Assembly (NCBI GenBank): GCA_020631735.1
Contig: CM036197.1
Coordinates: 45,927,880-45,991,879, forward strand
DNA length: 64,000 bases
Direction of reading: 5' to 3'
DNA from: Saccharum officinarum
Taxonomy: Eukaryota > Streptophyta > Magnoliopsida > Poales > Poaceae
Of this stretch, positions 47,664 to 59,989 are shown in pieces (positions within the stretch are counted from its first letter, which is position 1; every line of letters starts with the position of its first letter). A model generated the notes under the pieces. It searched no databases. It saw nothing but the letters and a program-made list of their open reading frames with translations, and was not told the DNA's origin. Position numbers and translations under genes: made by a program.

Positions 47664-48537
47664 GCAAGGCTGCCAAGTCATTGGGGGCGTGGGCCGCTAG
47701 GGCTCCGTCGCATGTACCTGCCAGGCTGTGGGGATGCCGTCGCGTGGACATACCGGGGCGTGGTTGCGTCGGGGCTTCGTGGCTGCCAAGGTGGTGTGAC
47801 CGTCAACCCGTCAGGGCTCCATGGCCACCTTGGCAAGGCTTCAAGCGGACGGAGTTGGAGGCCTCGGAGTGCGAATAGACGGGGCCACGTGACTCTGGCT
47901 TCGAGCTAGCAAATAAGGATGAAAAAGAAGAGAAAAAGAAAGAAAAAAGAAAGAAGAGAAAAAATAAAAAAAGAAAGAAAAAGAAAAGATAGGGTATTGT
48001 TCCCCATTGATTAATTGTGTGCTATTGGTCCTGATTTTAACAAAATTTACACGATGAAGTATTTATACACTATATAAATTCACTGGTATGCAGTATGCTC
48101 CATTATATTTGTTGATTCTTTGATGGTATAATTGGAAGTGGAAGTGAAAAAGTGTGCCCTTGGCCCTTCGCGTTCACCTGCACTATGGCATAGATGCAAT
48201 TAATTACTTAAGTAGAAGAAAATATATTGAATCAAATAATATAGCTTTCAAGACAAAACAACACATAGATATCAAAACTTTAGATGATGCTATACCTTTC
48301 CTCCTGCTACAACAAACGGGTATTTTTGCTAGTAGTATATAATAACACATAAAACAAACATACATGAGCTTATAATATACACTTTTCCTACTATAATATA
48401 TCTAATAATAACTATTCAAAATAAAAAGAGAGTTGATATTTTATGTGTCTAAAATTTTTAGACAATAATCTTAGACAACTTAACTAGTAAAATTAAAATA
48501 CAACTCATAGGAGACAATTTATAATTTGTTTTCTATA
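47664..48537. other. Flank of element 2, no gene; purine-rich tract
   Basis: A GC-rich stretch of about 250 bp, then a GA-rich simple-sequence tract (gaaaaagaaagaaaaaag type, 47917-47990), then AT-rich DNA. Open frames are short and featureless. Confidence 0.5.
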
Positions 48538-48625
48538 CTCCCTTCGTTCCAAACTATAAATCGTTTTGACTTTTTTTGTTCATCCCTTTTGCTATGTACC
48601 TAGACACATTATTATATTTGGATGC
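48538..48625. mobile_element. Truncated Stowaway-like MITE end
   Basis: ctcccttcgttccaaactataaatcgttttgac is a Stowaway-type terminus (longest piece ctcccttcgttccaaac). The partner end is missing; the next LTR-like element interrupts it. Confidence 0.5.
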
Positions 48626-50934
48626 TATGGCAGAACCGCCTAATCTAATACCCTCTCAAGAGTACTTGTCTTTCATTAGACATTAAGTACTCAAGAGAGT
48701 GCACTAACCTCTGTGATTCCGTCGAGCACATCTGAGGAAGAACTCGAAAATCCATATTTTACCTCAGGATCATAAATGAGAAATAAAGCTTACAGCGTCT
48801 TTATCATTTCTTACATCACTTTTAGTAACATCAGAGTAGTTCATCATTTGATAATAACAGCGGAATATAAAATGTTATCAGAGTTTCAGCGAAATAAAAA
48901 TCATTTAATGCCAAGTTAAACATTATCATGAAGAACATTTATATGCATGAAATGATAACAGGTTATAAGTCTTTCTTTTGAAAAACATTCTTGGTGGAAG
49001 TTTTAAATAAACTCTATGTCCGCACGTAAAGGAAATCCTCGCTGAGTCCACCAGGAGGTTTCCACACACAAGGTCAGCTTTATCAGCACTTGTCACCTAC
49101 AACAGGGTAGAACAAACCCTAAGTATTCAATTGTACTCCGCAAGACTTACCCGTCAGGAGGAAAAAAAAGACTCCAAAAATATGCAAGACTATCTGACTT
49201 GTGGGTTATTGCAACTGCAGGAAACATTACTAAAGGTACATCCTTATATTCAATTTTTATTGGTAGTCATCAGTAGTTCATTAACCAACCATTCTAGATA
49301 AGCACATGTTCTACTTTCAAGAAAGCGTTAAGCAATCATAACCATTTTTCCATCTTTCATCTTTCAGTTCTTATTACGGTGCCAGATCGTAGTCAAGCCG
49401 TACCGTCACGCAGAAACGACGATTCGCGAAATTAATGTGCCCAGCTGAGTACCCCGAAAACACACGTCTCATCTGTACCCCGGGCACAAACAAGACCAAC
49501 CCGCTCCACTCCTGTCAAGGGGTCCAGGTTCCCGTCCAAACTGGGACTCCAAGCTCCCAACAATGCAGGCCCGGCCTCAGTGTGGTGCTTAAACCTCCAT
49601 CTATTTCCCACCCCTAACAGTCGGTCCGAAAAGAGCCGGAACCACGACAAGAGAGTAACGAGTCTTCCTGCTCCCATAAACAAGTATGTGATCGGGATAA
49701 TAAGTCTGTGACTTGATCAAGGTCCAATGCAACGGACGGTCCTTAATCGACACAGGCGGAACAAATACAACCAGAGCCTCGCTCGGATTGCCCAACCAAG
49801 TCCATATCCAATTCTAAGCACAGTACTGTTCAGTCTCCAATTATTATCCATATATATTTCATGTGATAGTAACATGATTATAGTAACCATAATATATTTC
49901 CTATCTCTCGCGAGTGACAGACAATCACTCGACTTCTACCGAAATCCTGTAGCATAGCAATCTACACGATTCTAACATACTAGTAAGACTTATGGGATCA
50001 GGATATATATGCAAGTGAGTTTCATTTAACTCCTTAAAACTTAATGCACAGACATAAAATAAAGTGCAAAATAATAGAGGTTATGCACCGGGCTTGCCTG
50101 GGTAAAATATAACCAAAGTTAGCATTCCATCGGTGTGACACGATCATCATGGCACCATCATTCCTGTTGCTCCAGACGATCCCACAATCCATCATCGTTC
50201 CTATTATGATATATATGGATGCGACGTAGAAACGTAAATAATCAACGGCAATCGTGACTATTAAAACACGATTACACCTCTCAAGCTAACGAGCGAGATC
50301 TAATGACTAACGGACTAGGCTACGCACCCACGTTGTCGGATAAGACATTATTTTCTCATAAGTACTTTAGTTATACAAACCAAGGTGTTGGCTTGTTCAC
50401 TTTATTGATTTAATATTTATTCAAACTAGAGTCTATTAGCTATCTTAGAAACTAATTAATTTGGAGCTACAAAAATTTCAGAGAGCTGATAATATTATTA
50501 GAAATTTACTGTGAAATTCTCCGAGTCAACATTATCACCATCTTCTCACAACAATTCCTACGAGTTCATGTTTAATAATATTAAGCATCTCAAAATAATC
50601 AGAGTAAGCCTAAAAATATTATAAAACTTTGTGAACCAATTACACCTTTAGATAGATCGACGTGTCCCCACGCCGAACGGCGAGTGACTTTCATGGCTAG
50701 CAGTGATGAAGGGCGGGGTAGCTCCGTAGTGGCGAGACGTGTCCGCAGGCACTCGCAGCACAGCCCGCGACAGCCCATGGCCATGGGGCCACGTGCGCAG
50801 GCGGCGGCCATGTGCGTGGACGCCGGGCGCAGGGGCGTAGACAGCGACATGGGCGCTGGGGTAGTGCGGGCTTGGACGCGCTCGAGGGTGGCCACGGCTC
50901 GGCCCTCCGTGGCGTGCAGTACCTTCAATATAGT
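48626..50934 (-). mobile_element. LTR-like fragment next to truncated CAD copy 3
   Basis: Non-coding block beginning tggcagaaccgcc on the plus strand. It shares islands with the long LTR at 11653-26627, such as ggtccttaatcgacaca, acttacccgtca and acaaaccct, plus a GC-rich part (50690-50920). It contains a near-perfect inverted repeat (48651-48698). I read it as a minus-strand LTR of a related gypsy family truncated at its 5' side where it meets CAD intron sequence. Lineage uncertain. Confidence 0.4.
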
Positions 50935-51003
50935 CACAATCAATTTTCAGGTTAAGCAGAACAAACATTATTTAGCAACACATCTTTGTACAACGTGCGG
51001 TAC

Positions 51004-52520
51004 CTCCATCTGCTGTGTGTCTGATGATATAACAAAATTATATGCTCCAAGGACGCTAATGGATTCTTCTCTCTTTGATTCACTTGTACTGAAAACTGTG
51101 ACCTTAAGACCGAAGGCTTTACCAAATTTCACTGCCATGTGACCCAGACCACCCAGTCCAATGACTCCTAGCGACTTTCCAGGTTGGTTCATGTTGTGCC
51201 GCACCATTGGAGTATAAACAGTGATTCCAGCGCATAGAAGAGGTGCTGCCTTTGCTAAAGGGTAGCCATCGAGTATTTTGAAGCAGTACCTAAAATGTTA
51301 ATTAATCAACAGAAAATTTTACCTTATCAGAAAAGTTGTATTGAACTTGAACCAGCATCAAGGTATAACTACTTATATGGGCCCTATATATTATTCTTTC
51401 ATCATTTATTGATTTTGGTAAAAATGGTTGGACAGCAATAACACAATTTTACTCACCTCCCATAAGAAACTACACAGTATGATTAAAAAAGCAAATGAAA
51501 TTACAGTGGAACAAAATAAAATTGGAGCCTGTTTTCATCCCTAAAATTAGCTTTTATCAACATAAAAAAAATACTGGTTTGAATAATCAACTAAAATGGT
51601 ACTGCCTTACCTCTCATGGACTACAATGTGAGTGGAGTAACCCCCCTTTGTGATAATTCCATCAGTATCAGTTCTGTTGAAGGTAAAAACTGTTTTTGGG
51701 CAGTAGTTCTCTAGAGAGCTGTTGCAGTTCTCACAATCTCGACATGAGTTCACATAGGTCCCAACGCCTACATGGTCACCCACTTTAAAGCCTTTGACGT
51801 CTGCACCAACCTCACTTACAACCCCAGCTATCTTATGCCTGCACAAATTGATAATATTGACAAATATACAGTACAAACAACACGGTTAGACAATGGGCAG
51901 CACTTCCTAACAATTATGATTTTTTTTACTCCGAGGGATTCAATGTAAAGATTGATATGAAAAGCTTACCCAGGAACCAAAGGATAATTTGAATTATTGT
52001 GCTTATTTTGTGTCGAAATAACGTCAGCGTAACAGACTCCACAGTATATGATCTTCAATGAAACGTCGCTGCTTTGCACTGCTCTGAAAATTATCATACA
52101 CATAGTAGCTCCCATAAGAAGACGTTATAAAATGAAACCAATAAGCTAGCAGCACAAAAGACAAGCGTAAGCATCAATTTCACGATTTAGTTAGTTTGAT
52201 TGGCACACCACAAGCAGAAATACCCGCACTACTTGTTCCACACTTGATATGCTCATTTAAAAATAGGCACTAAACACACTGAAAACCAAACATGATGATA
52301 ATGGACATGTAAAGGCATGGAAACAATACAACTCTAGCATCCCAAGAAGAGAGCAGTACTCAGAGTTTCAGACAAGCGATAAAAATGACGCTGAGCTTTT
52401 CAGCAAACGAGGAGGGGTAAAGCCAAGCCACCTGCGGTTGAACTTGTATGGTGAGGGAACCCCAGAAGGATCTGTCGCCGCCCAAGCATCGCAGTTGCCG
52501 TGCTCTGATTCAGCAGCCAT
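51004..52520 (-). pseudogene. CAD-like dehydrogenase, copy 3 (inverted; exons 1-4 only)
   Basis: Third member of the CAD-like cluster, inverted. Exons on the minus strand: 52520-52432 (MAAESEHGNCDAWAATDPSG), 52083-51971, 51838-51611, 51289-51004, with matching splice sites. The zinc and Rossmann motifs present in copy 1 are mostly kept ([30 protein letters not shown]). Defects: exons 5-6 (about 115 residues, including the end of the coenzyme domain) are missing because intron 4 runs into foreign DNA at about 50935; the first residue after His in the GHE motif is Lys; and exon 2 measures 113 nt rather than 114, implying a one-base loss. It is more diverged from copies 1 and 2 than they are from each other. 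Confidence 0.85.
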
Positions 52521-52900
52521 TTGAAGTGCACTGCAGAATCGACTAGAAACAGAAAGATTTCAGCCGTAACAGAACCAGGGGAAGTTTCAGATGTATAGCT
52601 TGCGCTCAACGCACTGATCGCAGCGAAATTGTTGCCCCTTTGAGTGGAGTCTGGGAAAAGAACACCTGACGACGAGGAGCTTTTTATGCCATGCCGCCCG
52701 CTGGATGGATTGGATTGGAGTATCGGAAACGGTGGCGACAGCAGTGACGTTGCAGGCCTGACTGACGGCGCTCCAGCGCTGATTAAACGGGTTGTGCGGC
52801 GCATCAGCACGTGCGTCAATCCTTATTTTTCTTTGATTTGATTTGACGCCTTCAGCTAATGATGGGATCAGGAATTCAGGATCCGTTCCCATGCTGCATG
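52521..52900 (-). promoter_or_regulatory. Upstream region of CAD copy 3
   Basis: On the minus strand, a TATA-like cataaaaagc sits at about 52679-52688, some 160 nt before the ATG. Upstream blocks conserved with copy 2: cgtcactgctgtcgccaccgt, caacccgtttaatca, tgctgatgcgccgc and gatcctgaattcctgatcc. A catgcatg palindrome lies at about 52898-52905. Confidence 0.55.
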
Positions 52901-53100
52901 CATGACCGATTGACCGCATCTTCTTCCCATGCGGAGAGACTTTCCGGCGCAACGATGATAATACCGAAACGATTTGTGTCAAGAACCAACAGTACAGTGA
53001 CACGTGAAACGGGTTTAGTATGGGTTTCGGCTTCTAGTCTAGTCAGAAGAAAAGCACGCGGCACCCCTTCTCGCCGGCTTCCTCTGTTTAGCTTCTGAAG

Positions 53101-53472
53101 CTTTATTTGACGAAACAAACAGGACATCAAACTAGAATCAAATTCCACTCCTTGATGTACGAGTCTACCACAGAGTATTCTAGCCATCCAAATCTGAGTG
53201 AAAACAAGACCAAATTTAGCGTATTTTTTATTTTTTTAAATCAATATTCTATTTTTAACCTCTTCTAAAATTGTTTTCACACAAATTATTTTCAAATCTA
53301 ACTCCTTTGATCACGCTAGATGGATTGGCGTCGCAGGAAGACTCCACGCGCCATATGCATTTGCGCGACAGAGTCGCCATGGTGGTGACGACTAGAGAGA
53401 CCCGTTCCGGCGTGGCCGATAGCGGGTTTCACTCTATCGCGCCGCCGACTCGTCACGCCACCCTGCCTGGGA
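53101..53472. other. Intergenic, no feature recognised
   Basis: AT-rich then mixed-composition DNA between the copy 3 upstream region and the TA microsatellite. No coding or repeat feature identified. Confidence 0.4.
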
Positions 53473-53475
53473 TTA

Positions 53476-53540
<65 letters not shown>
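53473..53540. repeat. (TA)n microsatellite
   Basis: About 68 bp of TA dinucleotides with one GT interruption near 53480. Confidence 0.97.
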
Positions 53541-53544
<4 letters not shown>

Positions 53545-54775
53545 CTGCGCTAATTAGTCCCCTGGGTAGTGATTAATATTCACTACCTGACCCCTTTCCA
53601 TGCACGGTGCCCACCAGCGCTCCCGCAGCCCACCTCCGTTTTTTTCCCACGTGCCCCGCTGTACGTCCGTGGCACCACAATCCCTCCCACCGGTTTTAGT
53701 CCGCACAACTCCTTTGACCGTTTTTTTTCTTGTAGTTTTGCAGCATATTTTATTTTTTTTCACGAGAGCAAGTTTTGCATCCTGGACCGTATCTATTTTT
53801 TTTTCTTTCCATTTTTCTTCACACCGTCTCTGATTTTGTCATCCTTTTTTCACGCAAACAGGTTTTGCAACCTTTTTTTAAAAAAATTCTGTTCTTGCTT
53901 TTTTTTCACGCAAACAGTTTTGTAGCTTATTATTGCTTTTTACACACGAACAAGATTTGCAAATATTAAAAGACATGATTGACCGTCCTGTTTACCTTAT
54001 AGTTTAATATTTTTCAAGTCTTCTTCTTTTTGACTAAGATTATTTTTTCTCTTTTTGCCAAGGATTAGTGAAACCATATACTTTCCCTTTGATCAACAAC
54101 TGATCCATCATAATGAAAACAAACTTTCTGTTTGATCTACACAATTTGCTATTTGAATTGGTGAAACTTTTTGGACAAATTTTCAGCAAGATCAAACACT
54201 CCTAACAAATTACTGTCAACTATAATAATTCATTGTGCAAACCACAAATACATTATTTGATCATTTGCCTTCCAGGATACAGCTATTTGATCTTCTCATT
54301 TTTCTTCACACCCCAGGTTTCTCATGATGGAAACCTGTCAACTATACTAATTCATAACCTAAACCATAAATAGTAATTTAACTGGATTATAAAAAAAAAC
54401 ATATGTTGCATCGTCAATCCTTAAGACAACATAACAGTGTTGGTCATGAGCCACGTAAGATGCTGATCACAGCTTTCTAAAGTGACATTGCTGATCACAA
54501 CTTTCTAAAATGAGCTTGCTTCAAGAAAATGCAGCAGCAGCCTTCATATCTGTTAAGAAATCTTGCAAAAAAAGTATCACTGATATAAATCGTGAATCTT
54601 CAATAATGAATTGATAGTAGCATACACTTACACATCGAATTAATAGTAGACGTGTAAAATAGAAACAGCAAAAGGCAAACTGCTAGTGAGTGCAAGCTCC
54701 AAAAAATTCAGCATCAATAGAAACTAGAGGCGAAATAATTAAGAATCGGATGTCACTGCACTAAAAAACAATGAC
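53541..54775. other. Intergenic with palindrome and degenerate T-rich repeats
   Basis: Contains an inverted repeat, ggtagtga...tcactacc (53565-53587), and four degenerate units of the form ttttttcacgcaaacaggtt (about 53756-53965) at roughly 40-90 bp spacing. The remainder is AT-rich. No gene seen. Confidence 0.5.
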
Positions 54776-54780
54776 ATATC

Positions 54781-57700
54781 TGTAGGAGAATAATCTGGAA
54801 CACTTCACTCCATACACATCCAGTAGTACATATGTATACAAGGCATATGGGCCATGGGCCTTATGGGCCAGGCCATGTACAGTATACTTTACACTTTACA
54901 CCCCCCTTCAAACTCAAGGGGTATACTGACTAAGAATTACACACATTGAGTTTGTCAAGATAAAAACGATGATGTTCCTTTGTTTGAGCCTTGGTGAAGA
55001 AGTCTGCCACTTGAAGCTCAGACGAGACATATTTGAGATCAATTGTGGATTGTTGGCAATGAGATCTGATAAATGATGCATCCACACCAATATGCTTGGT
55101 CAACTCATGTTTAATTGGATTATTTGCTATCTGAATAGCACTCATATTATCACACAAAAGTGGTGTGGAGCTATCACATGACACTCCAAGATCAACCAAC
55201 AACCATCTAAGCCAAATTATTTCAGCGGTTGTAGTTGCAAGAGCTCTAAGTTCTGATTCAGCACTAGAGCGTGATACTGCACTCTGTTTCTTTGATTTCC
55301 ATGCAATGGGAGAAGTACCAATAAAGATACAATAGCCAGTGACAGAACGACGATCCACAGGATCACTTGCCCACGTAGAATCAGAGTAAGCATATAGTTG
55401 AGGTGGACTTGATTTGGCATAAAATAGCCGTTGTGATGTTGTCCCTCGCAAATACCTTAAAACACGAAGCAAATGTGCATAATGAACTGACGAGGGGGCA
55501 CTAACAAACTGACTGAGAATATGTACAGCATGAGCAATGTCTGGCCTTGTTATAGTAAGATAGACAAGACTACCAACAATATGACGGTACCTAGAAGGAT
55601 CAGCAAGAGGTGTACCATCATTAGGTCGTAGCTGAAGATTAAGCTCCATAGGTGTTGTTGCAGTCCGAGTATCAGAAAGGCCAGATCGAGCTATCAAATC
55701 TTGAAGATATTTGTGCTGAGATAGATAGTAGCCATGAGAGGTCATTGTGACTTCTATGCCAAGAAAATAGCTCAAAGGGCCCAAATCTGACATCATGAAT
55801 TGTTCACGGAGACGTTCCTTTACAAAGGCAATATATTCATTATCATCACCAGTAATCAACATATCATCCACATAAAGGAGAAGTAATGTACGTCCACGCT
55901 CAGAAACATGGACAAATAGTGCAGGATCATGATCACTAGGAGTAAAACCAGCAGCTTTAACAACCGATGTAAATCTTTCAAACCATGCACGAGGTGCTTG
56001 CTTTAAACCATAAAGAGCACGGCGAAGACGACAAACATGACCATCAGGCACCGTAACACCTGGGGGTGGTTGCATATAGACTTCTTCATTTAGATCACCA
56101 TGAAGAAATGCATTTTTAACATCTAGCTGAGAGATGTTCCATGAGCGAATAGCAGCCACGGCAATGAGAGCTCGAACTGTAGTCATATGAGCAACAGGAG
56201 CAAAAGTTTCCTCATAGTCACGTCCATAAGACTGCTGAAAACCTCGAGCAACTAGACGAGCCTTATATCGTTCAATTGACCCATCAGCTTTGGTTTTTAC
56301 TTTATACACCCATTTACAGGTGATGGGGACAGCATGTGCAGGCAAAGGAACCACCTCCCAAGTACCAGTACGCTCCAAAGCTGCAAGTTCTTCAGACATA
56401 GCCTGCTCCCAAGCTGGAATACCAGCAGCCTCCTGATATGAAGATGGCTCACTAACAGCACCAACAGTGGGAAAGCCAAGCTTGTCGGGTGCATGAATGG
56501 TGGCACGATTTCTAAGATTATAACGTTGGTCTGGACTAGATGAGGAATCATTGGAAGGAGTATCTGTGGTACTAGCCTCAGGATCAGGAAGGCTAGAGGA
56601 GGGCTCAGGATTTGAAGAAACATGAGGGCGACGACTGTAATGAAAACGGATTGGAGGACGTGTAAGACTAGATTGTGTAGGAACAGGATGATCAGAGGAA
56701 ATGTGGATACCTGGTGAAGATGTGGTAGAATCCACAGGTGAATTTGATGGGGCAGGTGATGAGGAATCAATGTAGATAGGAGGTAAGGAAAGAAAAGAAA
56801 TAGAGTCATTTGAAGATGACGATTTTGAGACGGTTGAGTGAAAATATGGACAAGACTCAACAAATATGACATCACGAGAAATACGAATTCGACGAGCAGA
56901 AGGATCATAACAACGATACCCCTTATGCTCAAGGCTATAGCCCAAGAAGACACACTCAACTGACTGAGCAGTCAGTTTAGTGCGTTCATGAGGAGGAAGA
57001 AGAACATAACATTTGCATCCAAAAACACGAAGATGATCATAGCTGGGAGGGTATCCATGTAGAACTTCTCCAGGACACTTGCCCTGAAGATAAGAGGAGG
57101 GTTGAAGATTGATTAAATACACAGCAGTTGAGACAGCCTCTGCCCAAAAGTGAGGAGGCACAAAAGATGCAATCAAAAGGGTACGAGCAGTTTCAATAAT
57201 ATGACGATGTTTTCTCTCAGCAACACCATTTTGTGCATGAGCACCAGGACATGATAGTTGGGGAAGAGTGCCTTCAGAGGAAAGAACTTGACGAAAGGCA
57301 TTTGACAAGTATTCCCCCCTGAGTCAGAACGGAAAATTCGAATAGTAGATGAAAATTGAGTATGTATCATACGAACAAAAGACTGATATATAGATAATAA
57401 TTGAGATCGATGCTTCATAAAGTAGATCCATGTATAGCGAGAGTAATCATCAATAAAGATAACATAGTATTTGTGACCACCTTTCGAGGAAAATGGAGCA
57501 GAGCCCCATACATCCGAATGAACAAGATCAAAAGGATTTTTGGTCCTAGACATACTAGTGGGATATGGCAGTTGTATCTGCTTACCCAACTTACAACCAG
57601 TACATTCAAAAGAAGAGTCTACAGACACTTTACCAAGGACACCTTGCTTAACTAAGTTGGACAGACGAGAACCACATAAATGACCTAAACGATGATGCCA

Positions 57701-59696
57701 CTGTGGAAAACTAACCACAGGAGAAGCAAAAGATTTCGGTGATGAAGATGTTGATGAAGGCAACGGTAGATGTAGACGATCAAGTATGTAGAGGCCGGAA
57801 GAACTCTTATGGCGATGGCCAGTACCAAGAAGAGTTCGGGTGCGACGATCCTGAACAAAACAAGATGTATCATCAAAACCAACGAAACAATTCATGTCGG
57901 TAAGCTGACCGACAGACATAAGATTCATAGAAAGCTGAGGTACAAAGGAAACATTTGAAACGGTGAAATCAGAAGTAGCAAGATTGCCATGATGAGTAAC
58001 GATACAAGTACTGCCATCAGCAGTTTGAACATGTCGATTATTAGGAAGAGGGTGACATAAAACCAAGTGAGATTTATCCGGAGTCATATGAAAAGAGGCA
58101 CCGGAGTCCAAAACCCAAGGTATGGAAGTACCTGACACTGAAGAAGCACTAGAGCCACCAGACATGTATGCACTGACAGGTGTGAACGACTGTGGTGCTG
58201 CTAGAGTAGCACTAGGAGGCACAACCGAAGAAGTGACCGGAGAAACAGCTGTTGTAGTGCCCTTTTGAGATGCTGCACGCTTAGCCTTGAACTCCTTCAA
58301 GAGATGTGGATATTTCTGAAAACAACGCTCTTCAGTATGTGTTTTTCCTCCACAGTGCTTGCATTTTGGTTTTTCTCTAGATTTTTCTCTAGAAACCAGA
58401 GATCCATCCATCATAATATTTTGAGGTGTCGCCAGTATAGAGTGCTGAGGAACAGGAGAAGAAGCAGCAGCCATAGTGCGAAGACGTGTCTCCTCAGCAA
58501 GCACAGCAGAAAGTGCTTCAGCCATGCTAGGAAGAGTGGGGCGGCCAAGGAGCTGAGCACGGATTGGCTCAAACTCAGATCGAAGGCCCATCATAAAGTG
58601 AAAAATTTTATTTTGCTGCTCATATTTATCCCTGGCAGCACACTCCTTACAAGTTGAATTAGGCTTTGGCACCATTGAGTCTAACTGACTAGATAGCTTC
58701 ATGAACTCAGCATGATATTCCTCAACCGATAGATCTTGTTGCTGTAAATGATGAAGTTGTTTGAGAGTGGAATAGCGAAGTGCAGAGCTACTTTGCTGAT
58801 ATCGCTCCTTTAGAAAATCCCACATTTCTTTAGCTGTATTGAGATCTTCCAGACAGTATCTTATAGTTGGATCAACATTCATGGTCAGAATACCCATTAC
58901 ACGGTCATCAACATCCCTCCAAGCCTTTGCATCTTTGTCACTAGCATCCAGCGGGGAATCTGTAAGATGTGAAGCAAGGCCGGCACCAGTAGAACGAAGA
59001 AGCATTCTGAAGGAATAAGCCCACTCTCTATAATTCTGACCAGTCAATTTGATATCAAGAATAGGAACAGCAAAGGTAATAGCTGTCATAGTGGAGCTGG
59101 ATGCTGCAGATGAACCCATTTTCAATACTAATCAGCAAATACTCCCCCAACCGTACTAGACAATCTCTTGATTGAAGAGGAATAGAAGCAGCCAATCTTC
59201 AATTGAGAGCACACGGAAGAAACCCTAGCAACTGTGAGGGAGAGGAGACGACCAGCAGAACTGACCAGCAGGGAGACGAAGGCACGACGGAGAAGCACGC
59301 GGGGCTGCAGAAGACAGGCACAACCCCAGCAATCTCCAGCAGTGGCGGCCGCGACGGGGACGAAGACGGCGCGCGGACAGGCGCGGACGGCAACGGCACG
59401 AGGACGGGGACGAGGCGGACGGCGCGCGGACGCCGACGGCGTGCGGGCGAGGAGGACGGCGGCGCGCACGCGGACGGCGACGGCGCGCGGACGGGGAAGG
59501 ACGGCGGCGCGCGCTCAGGGACGGCAGCGCGCCGACGGTGACGAAGGCACCGACGGAAGAACCCTCTCTGATACCATGTAGGAGAATAATCTGGAACACT
59601 TCACTCCATACACATCCAGTAGTACATATGTATACAAGGCATATGGGCCATGGGCCTTATGGGCCAGGCCATGTACAGTATACTTTACACTTTACA
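54781..59696 (-). mobile_element. Young Ty1/copia element 3, short identical LTRs
   Basis: 4916-bp minus-strand element. LTRs at 54781-54900 and 59577-59696 are 120 bp and identical by inspection. A perfect 5-bp duplication, atatc, flanks it (54776-54780, 59697-59701). The PBS tggtatcagag (initiator Met tRNA) follows the 5' LTR on the minus strand (59566-59576), and a PPT of the gaaggggggt type precedes the 3' LTR (about 54900-54912). LTRs this short are unusual. The single frameshift in pol is the only defect I see. Confidence 0.95.
54930..59119 (-). pseudogene. gag-pol: Gag-pol polyprotein of copia element 3 (one frameshift)
   Basis: The ATG at 59119 (MGSSAASSS) opens gag. Zinc knuckle [14 protein letters not shown] (residues 255-268 counted from 59125), protease [14 protein letters not shown] (D340), integrase zinc motif (HHRLGH...CTGC) and the first two catalytic Asp (HSDVWG, FRSDSGG) lie in the first frame, which runs to 57173. 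The second frame (57308-54930) carries the catalytic Glu (GVAERKHRH), RT box YVDDMLITG and RNase H, ending [20 protein letters not shown]. The two join at a run of six G on the minus strand (57314-57319), where one base appears to be missing. A 458-nt GC-rich leader precedes the ATG. Confidence 0.93.
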
Positions 59697-59748
59697 ATAT
59701 CAGGCCAGCTACTACATTCAACAGAGAGCCAAAATACATTTGCTCCTA

Positions 59749-59983
59749 CTCTCTCCATTTCAAATTGTAGTTCGTTTGACTTTTTCAACTCCAAGTTTGA
59801 CCACTCATCTTATTCAAACAATTTGTACAAACATAGCCAAATTTGAGTCATTCTCAAAGAACTTTTATTAATAAAGCATGCCCCAACAAAATAAGTGATA
59901 TTTTGCACAAATTTTTGAATAAGACGAGTGGTCAAACTTGGAGTTGAAAAAGTCAAACGAACTACAATTTGGAACGGATTTAG
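59749..59983. mobile_element. Stowaway-type MITE with about 70-bp inverted arms
   Basis: 235 bp flanked by TA (59747-59748, 59984-59985). The left arm ctctctccatttcaaattg and its inverted partner share about 70 bp with few mismatches, including aactccaagtttgaccact on both arms, so the RNA would form a long hairpin. Confidence 0.88.
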
Positions 59984-59989
59984 TATTAG

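Noticed and set aside
50599..50968. Open frames of about 100 codons beside CAD copy 3
   Set aside because: They run across the junction between LTR-like GC-rich DNA and CAD intron, so cannot be a conserved gene.
53769..53965. CRISPR-like spaced repeats
   Set aside because: Only four degenerate units with uneven spacing in a plant genome; no array structure.
59203..59599. Arg/Ala-rich open frames in several phases at the end of element 3
   Set aside because: GC-rich leader of the copia element; open in several frames at once and without a domain.
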